Shown here in pieces: positions 1-4,381 of a DNA stretch of 7,118 bases. Made by a program: the position numbers and the translations under genes. The notes below the pieces were generated by a model. The model had not been told where the DNA came from, did not search any database, and saw nothing but the letters and a program-made list of their open reading frames with translations. The stretch is from JBCDCU01 sp039180865 (GTDB lineage: Bacteria > Pseudomonadota > Alphaproteobacteria > Rhizobiales > JACESI01): NCBI GenBank assembly GCA_039180865.1, contig JBCDCZ010000234.1:1-7118 (forward strand). Reading direction: 5' to 3'. Positions within the stretch are counted from its first letter, which is position 1. The number at the start of each line of letters is the position of its first letter.

Positions 1-559
1 GCGAAAGGACCGGCGTGAAGCCGTCTTCTTCCCAGGTATTGAGCCAGGTCATGAAGTGGCGCGCACTCGAATCGATCAGATCGACCACCGTAAGCTCACC
101 GCATCCTTCATCCCACAAAGTGGTCCGGTCCTTATCAAGACCTGGATCGAGATCGTCTGATTGCGGCCGCACGGCAATAATCGGGGACACAACCAGAAAA
201 CGTGGGGCACCATCGGCATCGTCTTCGTCGCTCAAGATTGCTTCAACACGGCCGATGTCCGCCCCGTTAGCCCTTATTCTGTTGGGCCAGGTATAAGTTA
301 CGGCGACCTCCGGTGGCGCAAGCGCACCGATCGCGTCTCCCAGCGCGACCATCATCGTAAAAACCATATCGAGCGCTTTCTTGCGCGACACAGTGGGCTC
401 AAGGATGATGGCGTATTCGAGCGTGTCGTTCGCTTCGACCCACAGAAGGTCGCCCGCGCCGAACTTACCCTTTCGCGCGCCAGCGGCTGCTTTTCGAAGC
501 GGTGATTGACCGGTCTTCAGCCGATGACCGGTAATCAGCGGTGGAAAGAGTGGTGCCAT
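1..559 (-). CDS. Biotin/lipoate protein ligase-like family protein, partial at left edge
   Basis: The first 186 codons of a protein that continues past position 1, starting at ATG 559 with a weak AGG about 10 bases upstream and 30 bases after the DUF6494-like stop. The pattern resembles the alphaproteobacterial biotin/lipoate--protein ligase family that often carries a C-terminal DUF4444 domain: FPPLITG at the start, ALAPPEVAVTYTWPNRIRANG at 79-99, DRTTLWDEGCGE at 144-155 and HFMTWLNTWEEDGF at 168-181. In genuine biotin ligases the equivalent region reads KWPND followed by a GxK lysine. Here the first lysine is Thr90 and no lysine follows in RIRANGADIGRV. The glycine-rich nucleotide region is also atypical (ARKGKFGAGDLLW). 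Ligase activity is therefore doubtful, and the domain may have another role linked to formate dehydrogenase. No signal peptide, so cytoplasmic. Confidence 0.8.
   Translation of the reverse strand, partial: MAPLFPPLITGHRLKTGQSPLRKAAAGARKGKFGAGDLLWVEANDTLEYAIILEPTVSRKKALDMVFTMMVALGDAIGALAPPEVAVTYTWPNRIRANGADIGRVEAILSDEDDADGAPRFLVVSPIIAVRPQSDDLDPGLDKDRTTLWDEGCGELTVVDLIDSSARHFMTWLNTWEEDGFTPVLS
504..536 (-). repeat. Imperfect 11-bp inverted repeat in the early codons of the ligase-like gene
   Basis: GATTGACCGGTC (504-515) and GACCGGTAATC (526-536) are inverted copies with one bulged base and a 10-base spacer. In the minus-strand mRNA they form a hairpin beginning about 23 bases after the ATG and covering codons for ITGHRLKTGQS. 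It has no T-run. It could slow early translation or mark a protein-binding site, but coding constraint or chance is also possible. Confidence 0.45.
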
Positions 560-589
560 ATCGGGATACCTGAAGCTGACAGAGCCCGA

Positions 590-781
590 TTAGAGCTCGA
601 TGCTTCCTTCAACCACATGGTTGAGGTCCGTCCCTTCTGCGGTGAGGACGACTTTCACTTTCAGCGTGTCTTTTCCCGCAAGATCGCTGTCGCGGACAAT
701 CCGCTCGATTTCCTGCTGTGACGTTACGCCGACCTGCTTCAGAAATTTCCGCATCGACATGTTGAAGGTTTCATCGCTCAT
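590..781 (-). CDS. DUF6494-like small protein, function unknown
   Basis: A 63-residue soluble protein with no signal peptide, membrane segment or cysteine. The N-terminal half (ETFNMSMRKFLKQVGVTSQQEIERIVRD) reads as two amphipathic helices. The C-terminal half (about residues 38-63, VKVVLTAEG, HVVEGSIEL) reads as alternating beta strands. The pattern matches my memory of the DUF6494 family, with its conserved FNMSxRKFLKxVGxxSQ start and EGxIxL end; this was not checked by search. An AAGG ribosome binding site lies 8-10 bases before the ATG at 781. It sits between the 44-residue peptide (17 bases) and the ligase-like gene (30 bases), so it belongs to the formate dehydrogenase operon by arrangement. 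A role in assembly or regulation is possible, but nothing in the sequence shows it. Confidence 0.82.
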   Translation of the reverse strand: MSDETFNMSMRKFLKQVGVTSQQEIERIVRDSDLAGKDTLKVKVVLTAEGTDLNHVVEGSIEL

Positions 782-798
782 GCTTCGATCCTTCTGTC

Positions 799-933
799 CT
801 AGTCGAGCCGGACTGTGTTGTTCGGCGAACTGAACTCATTCGACGATTGTTGTACAAAGTTGGTTTGCAGTACGAGAGCCGCCACCACCGCGATCACGGC
901 CATGATTGCGATCCCGCCGTAAACGGAATTCAT
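799..933 (-). CDS. 44-residue single-span membrane peptide, function unknown
   Basis: A short ORF starting with the ATG at 933-931 and ending with TAG at 799-801. Its start overlaps the stop of the propeller-cytochrome gene as ATGA, and an AGGAGG sequence lies 9 bases upstream, inside the last codons of that gene; both are hallmarks of a coupled operon gene. The peptide begins MNSVYGG, has a hydrophobic span at about 8-22 (IAIMAVIAVVAALVL), then a polar tail rich in Asn, Ser and Gln with almost no charge until RLD. This suits a single-pass accessory peptide of a respiratory complex. I do not recognise the family. The other nearby ATG (940-938, another frame) is too close to the AGGAGG and gives a basic, non-hydrophobic product, so I prefer this frame. 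Followed 17 bases later by the DUF6494-like gene. Confidence 0.72.
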   Translation of the reverse strand: MNSVYGGIAIMAVIAVVAALVLQTNFVQQSSNEFSSPNNTVRLD

Positions 934-2339
934 TGAACATCTCCTCCTTTGGCATTTGCTTTTTTGCGCTTGTTGGACGGCGCAGTTGCCTCACGCAGAA
1001 AATCCAGCAATTCGTCTCTTTTTTCAATGGATTTCAGGCGTTGAACCGGCATTTTCGTGCCCGGCACAACGATATCCGGGCCTTTGTCAAACAATTCACC
1101 GATGGTCTGAGTGTTCCACACAATCGACGAGCGAATTAACGCTTCGGAATAGTCGTAACCGGGGAGTGTTCCGGCTTCGCGCCCGAATACATTGTAGAGC
1201 GTGGGACCGGCGCGGTTCCCTCCATCCGGGGTCAAAGTATGGCAGATGCTGCATTTGCGGTTGAATTCGAGCTCTCCTGGACTTCCGGCCTCTTGCACCT
1301 GAAATTGTCGCGGGAACTTGCCTTGGATCGGTTGAAATCCTCCGTTAGCACTCAGGTCATGCCAGCTCGCGAAATTATCGAGGCCGACGTGGTACAGCGC
1401 GTCATCATTCCCGGTAAAGGCTAGCCCCCAGATCGGGCCGAAGGACCCCGCAGCATCGCGTTTGGATTCGAGGCTGTCGGTGTCAAACAGGTGAATGAAA
1501 CCCCCACCATTTCCAGCCGCGATCGTGCGTCCATCTGGCGAAAGAGCAAGGGCCAGGACTGGCCGCTCGAACTTTGCAATTTCCCTAAAATTCTCGCCTT
1601 TCAGATCCACCGTAGCGACGGTCCCATCCAAGGCTCCAAAGGCAATTCGTTTGCCATCGGCAAGCGGAAGGAGAACATTGATCCCCCACCCGAAATTGTA
1701 GACCGGGGGAAGGGGGCTCCCATTCTCCGTATCGAACGCCCGGATGATGCCGTCATAAGCACCGGTGAAGACGGTGCTGCCATCATTGGAGAATGCAACA
1801 GCATTGACAGCACCTCGGTGATCTTCAAGGCGATGGGCTTCTTCTTGGGCCGTCAGATCATAAAGACGCGCCGAACCGTCCCAGCGGGCTGCCGCCGCGT
1901 GTTTTCCGTCGGGCGAGACGGCAACATCGAGGACTTTATCCGCCGTGTCCTCTATCTTTGCTTTCAACGTTCCGGTGGCACTGTCCCAGATAGCGAAACT
2001 GCCGTCGTCGGAAACTGATACGACTTCAGTACGACCGGGCACGAACGCAACATCGTTGACAGCGGCATTGTGGCCGAAGAGCCGATGACGGATATGCGCT
2101 TTGTCTCCGTCAAGCGCCCAAAGAATGATCCCGTAGTCAAATGAAGCAGTTGCAGCCTCTTTGAAATCTTTCGAAACGGTGATCGCGCGCACGGGGCCGC
2201 CGTGCCCCTTGAGTGTCAAAGGAAAGGGGGCTTCGGCGCGCGCAGGCGGAGACCAGTTGATCGAAGCGGCGATGATCATCGCCGCCGCTCCGATTACGGT
2301 TTGTTTGTCGAGCCAACTCAACACGTTTGCCTCAGCCAT
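930..2339 (-). CDS. Exported WD40-like beta-propeller fused to a C-terminal class I cytochrome c
   Basis: A 469-residue protein. Residues 1-37 look like a Sec signal peptide (K12, hydrophobic VIGAAAMIIAASI, then ARA/AEA), so the protein should act in the periplasm. Seven WD40-like repeats can be followed at about 44-75, 88-119, 133-161, 174-203, 217-245, 258-286 and 299-327, enough for one closed propeller. The cytochrome c domain has CSICH at 363-367 (covalent haem) and a likely axial Met430 in GTKMPV. The tail is strongly basic (NKRKKANAK). It starts 11 bases after the gamma stop with no clear ribosome binding site, so translation is probably coupled to gamma. Its last codons (KGGDVQ) include the ribosome binding site of the next gene. 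By context it may accept electrons from, or dock onto, the formate dehydrogenase; this role is inferred. The domain calls are secure. Confidence 0.9.
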   Translation of the reverse strand: MAEANVLSWLDKQTVIGAAAMIIAASINWSPPARAEAPFPLTLKGHGGPVRAITVSKDFKEAATASFDYGIILWALDGDKAHIRHRLFGHNAAVNDVAFVPGRTEVVSVSDDGSFAIWDSATGTLKAKIEDTADKVLDVAVSPDGKHAAAARWDGSARLYDLTAQEEAHRLEDHRGAVNAVAFSNDGSTVFTGAYDGIIRAFDTENGSPLPPVYNFGWGINVLLPLADGKRIAFGALDGTVATVDLKGENFREIAKFERPVLALALSPDGRTIAAGNGGGFIHLFDTDSLESKRDAAGSFGPIWGLAFTGNDDALYHVGLDNFASWHDLSANGGFQPIQGKFPRQFQVQEAGSPGELEFNRKCSICHTLTPDGGNRAGPTLYNVFGREAGTLPGYDYSEALIRSSIVWNTQTIGELFDKGPDIVVPGTKMPVQRLKSIEKRDELLDFLREATAPSNKRKKANAKGGDVQ

Positions 2340-2350
2340 GTGTGTTTCGG

Positions 2351-3544
2351 CTATTCGGCAGGTTGTGTGCTGGGCGGGCTACTTTTGGCGAGCCGGGCTT
2401 CCTCCTCCTCAACCCAAAGGCTGTGGTGCTCGCGAGCCCAGTTGATATCGACGTCACCGGTTGTCATCGCGTCGATTGCACCTTCCATACCGACGGAGCC
2501 GATATAGATATGCGCTATGATCACACACACCATGAAGATCGACATCATGCCGTGCCAGAGCTGAGCGAGTTGCTGCTCCTGAAGCGCTGTCAGAACGGTC
2601 GGATAGTCCGTGCCGAAAACCGAGTTTATGATCGCAAAAGTGTCTGCGAAATGGTTGGTTGTGAACGGGAAAAGCAGCGACCAGCCGGACAATGACAGAG
2701 AAAAACCGCCAAGGATAACGAGCCAGAAGATGATCTTTTGTCCGGCATTGAACTTTTTGGCCGCCGGATGAGCTCCGCCTAGAATTCCCCCGCCTTTGAG
2801 GAACCACGTGATATCGCGCGGATGCGGAATGTTATACGCAACCCATGTGATCGCAACCCACACGAGAGACACCATGAAGGAGAAGGCGACGTAGTTGTGA
2901 ATATACTTTCCGTAATAGCTCATGATCGAGAACGCTTCCTTGCCCATAATCGGCATAAGAAGGTCACGACCGAAGACTAGGTTAAGGCCGGTTATAGCAA
3001 GGATGATGAAGCTCGAGGCAAGGAGCCAATGTCCCATCCGCTCAAACAGGCTGAAACGGGAAATCGTCTCGCCGCTTGGCCCGCCGTGGCCAATACGGAT
3101 CCGGCCTCTCAGTGCGAAGAAAATTCCGAGCAAACCAAAGGTTACAAGCATACCCCAGGCGGAATAATTGGTGAGCGGACCGTTGCGCATGACCCGCCAG
3201 TCCTGGCCGTTGGTCTGGATCGCAACGCCTGCCCGTTCGTCCTGGAGTTGTGTCGAAAGGCGATCGCCGCTCTTGAGCGCGCGCCACAGTTCAGAATCTG
3301 ATGTTGCGCCTGAAGAATTACCTGGAACCTGGCCCTCAACGGGAGATGGAACCTGTGTCGCACTGTCTTGCGCGCCTGCAGGCGCAACGCTCATTGTGAT
3401 AATCAGCACGGCTGCAATCAGCAAGCTCACAAACCACATCCAAATGGATCCCGGCAGGCCGACGCTGTTAGCGCCGCGTAGGAATTCAGCGACATGCGTC
3501 ACCGTCCTCGCGGACTGTTTTTCCCTCAATGTGTTGGGTCTCAT
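2351..3544 (-). CDS. fdhC: Formate dehydrogenase gamma subunit, membrane cytochrome b
   Basis: Membrane anchor of 397 residues that takes electrons from the beta clusters through two b haems, normally to quinone. After a hydrophilic start of about 30 residues there is a hydrophobic segment at 33-58 ending AGA/QD, which looks like a signal peptide or anchor. A polar, probably periplasmic stretch (about 60-125) follows, then a membrane span at about 127-146 ending RGRIRIG. The cytochrome b domain has spans near 172-191, 216-238, 270-293 and 328-350. Likely haem ligands are H172 (ERMGHW), H216 (YIHNY), H331 (QLWHG) and H345 (IAHIY). The C-terminal tail is charged and cytoplasmic. The ATG at 3544 has only a weak AAGAG site about 8 bases upstream, with GGGGAG further off; the next in-frame ATG is codon 36, so the start is not certain. 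It is separated from beta by the terminator-bearing gap and lies 11 bases before the cytochrome gene. Confidence 0.92.
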   Translation of the reverse strand: MRPNTLREKQSARTVTHVAEFLRGANSVGLPGSIWMWFVSLLIAAVLIITMSVAPAGAQDSATQVPSPVEGQVPGNSSGATSDSELWRALKSGDRLSTQLQDERAGVAIQTNGQDWRVMRNGPLTNYSAWGMLVTFGLLGIFFALRGRIRIGHGGPSGETISRFSLFERMGHWLLASSFIILAITGLNLVFGRDLLMPIMGKEAFSIMSYYGKYIHNYVAFSFMVSLVWVAITWVAYNIPHPRDITWFLKGGGILGGAHPAAKKFNAGQKIIFWLVILGGFSLSLSGWSLLFPFTTNHFADTFAIINSVFGTDYPTVLTALQEQQLAQLWHGMMSIFMVCVIIAHIYIGSVGMEGAIDAMTTGDVDINWAREHHSLWVEEEEARLAKSSPPSTQPAE

Positions 3545-3767
3545 GACGAGAACTCTTGCTCCCCTATCGATTAAATCGGTTTCCCCCTCCGCATCGTTAG
3601 CGGTGATCTGCGCAGTTTTACATACGCGCCCCCGTCAAGGAAGCGGAAACGTTTAAAAGGTATTGCACCCAAAGGCAAAAAAGGGCGGCCTCCTCGCATT
3701 CGAGAAAAGCCGCCCCTCGCTTGATCAGAAACCACGCCCGTCTGGAGTAAAGGCGCGGGCGGCGGAC
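3545..3767 (-). other. 223-base intergenic gap between beta and gamma subunits
   Basis: This is the only sizeable gap in the window; the other gene junctions are between a 4-base overlap and 30 bases. It contains the terminator-like element (3677-3715) and part of the stop-codon hairpin. A TTGACG hexamer (3638-3633) resembles a -35 box but has no convincing -10 at 16-18 bases. A GGAGG stretch near 3590 has no start codon behind it. If gamma has its own promoter, it should lie between about 3676 and 3560, but I cannot define it. Confidence 0.5.
3677..3715 (-). terminator. Rho-independent terminator or attenuator between beta and gamma subunits
   Basis: On the minus strand GGGCGGC (3715-3709) pairs perfectly with GCCGCCC (3689-3683), immediately followed by six T (3682-3677). 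The 19-base loop holds a second small stem, CTCG (3704-3701) with CGAG (3696-3693). A GC-rich stem plus a U-run is the classic intrinsic terminator layout. It is oriented for the fdh genes only, since the other strand has no T-run after the stem. Because gamma follows in the same direction, it probably acts as a partial terminator or a 3'-end stabiliser, giving more alpha-beta than gamma transcript. Confidence 0.75.
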
Positions 3768-3776
3768 TTATCCGCC
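3761..3776 (-). other. Short hairpin around the beta-subunit stop codon
   Basis: GGCGGA (3761-3766) and TCCGCC (3771-3776) form a perfect 6-bp inverted repeat with a 4-base loop that holds most of the TAA stop. It is not followed by a T-run, so it is not a terminator. It could stabilise the 3' end of an alpha-beta transcript, but it may be chance. Confidence 0.35.
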
Positions 3777-4364
3777 TGTTTTCTGATTGTAGGCCGTACC
3801 CCAGCCCCATGCACCGGAGCCGAAGCCGCGTGCTACAACGCGCTCGCGGTAGATGGAGGAGACGACATCCCCGTCACCCGCCAGAAGCGCCTTGGTTGAG
3901 CACATTTCAGCACAGAGCGGCAGCTTGCCTTCGGCAAGACGGTTGCGGCCGTATTTGCTGAATTCGGCGGATGAAAGATCCTCTTCGGGACCGCCGGCAC
4001 AGAAGGTACATTTGTCCATCTTACCGCGTGTTCCGAAGTTGGATGCTTGCGGATATTGCGGCGCGCCAAACGGGCACGCATAGAAGCAATAACCGCAACC
4101 GATGCACAGATCCTTCGAATGGAGCACTACGCCATCGTCAGTCCGGTAGAAGCAATCGACCGGGCAAACAGCGGAGCAGGGCGCATCCGAACAATGCATG
4201 CAGGCAACAGAGATAGACCGTTCGCCGGGCTTACCATCATTGATGGTAACAACGCGGCGGCGGTTAATACCCCATTGCACTTCGTTTTCGTTCTTACACG
4301 CTGTGACACAGGCGTTGCATTCGATACAACGCTCAGCGTCACAGAGGAAGGTCATTCGAGCCAT
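3768..4364 (-). CDS. fdh3B: Formate dehydrogenase FDH3-type beta subunit, four-cluster ferredoxin-like protein
   Basis: Electron-transfer subunit of 198 residues that carries electrons from alpha to the cytochrome b subunit. Four cysteine groups are visible: C13/C16/C19/C23, C55/C58/C63/C67, C87/C90/C93/C97, and the split group C119/C122 with C151/C155. This fits four [4Fe-4S] clusters. C8 and C71 are additional cysteines. There is no signal peptide, as expected for a subunit exported by hitchhiking on the Tat signal of alpha. It lacks the C-terminal membrane anchor of the longer E. coli FdnH type, which matches the short FDH3 beta family known from Methylobacterium and other alphaproteobacteria. 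The start is set by a very strong ribosome binding site overlapping the alpha stop. The stop codon TAA sits in the loop of a small hairpin (3761-3776), and a terminator-like element lies 52 bases downstream. Confidence 0.95.
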   Translation of the reverse strand: MARMTFLCDAERCIECNACVTACKNENEVQWGINRRRVVTINDGKPGERSISVACMHCSDAPCSAVCPVDCFYRTDDGVVLHSKDLCIGCGYCFYACPFGAPQYPQASNFGTRGKMDKCTFCAGGPEEDLSSAEFSKYGRNRLAEGKLPLCAEMCSTKALLAGDGDVVSSIYRERVVARGFGSGAWGWGTAYNQKTGG

Positions 4365-4381
4365 AAGTCTCCTCCTCCTTA
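4365..4381 (-). promoter_or_regulatory. Strong ribosome binding site of the beta subunit, fused to the alpha stop codon
   Basis: On the minus strand the alpha stop TAA runs directly into GGAGGAGGAG, giving TAAGGAGG, a near-complete complement of the 16S anti-Shine-Dalgarno sequence. The beta ATG begins a few bases later at 4364. The arrangement fixes the beta start and suggests that a ribosome ending on alpha can restart on beta. Confidence 0.85.

Noticed and set aside
836..940. Minus-strand frame starting at the ATG 940-938, ending near 836
   Set aside because: The ATG is only two bases from AGGAGG, and the product is a basic low-complexity peptide; the overlapping frame from 933 has better spacing and a membrane span.
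1491..2018. 175-residue plus-strand open frame
   Set aside because: It lies wholly antisense to the propeller-cytochrome gene, resembles no protein I know, and has no ribosome binding site or neighbours on its strand.
3615..3640. TTGACG (3638-3633, minus strand) as a -35 box for a gamma promoter
   Set aside because: No acceptable -10 hexamer occurs 16-18 bases downstream; the nearest A/T-rich stretch (TAAAAC) is only about 13 bases away.
3571..3810. 79-residue minus-strand open frame across the beta-gamma gap
   Set aside because: It overlaps the end of the beta gene, runs through the terminator stem, and encodes a proline- and arginine-rich product with no recognisable features.
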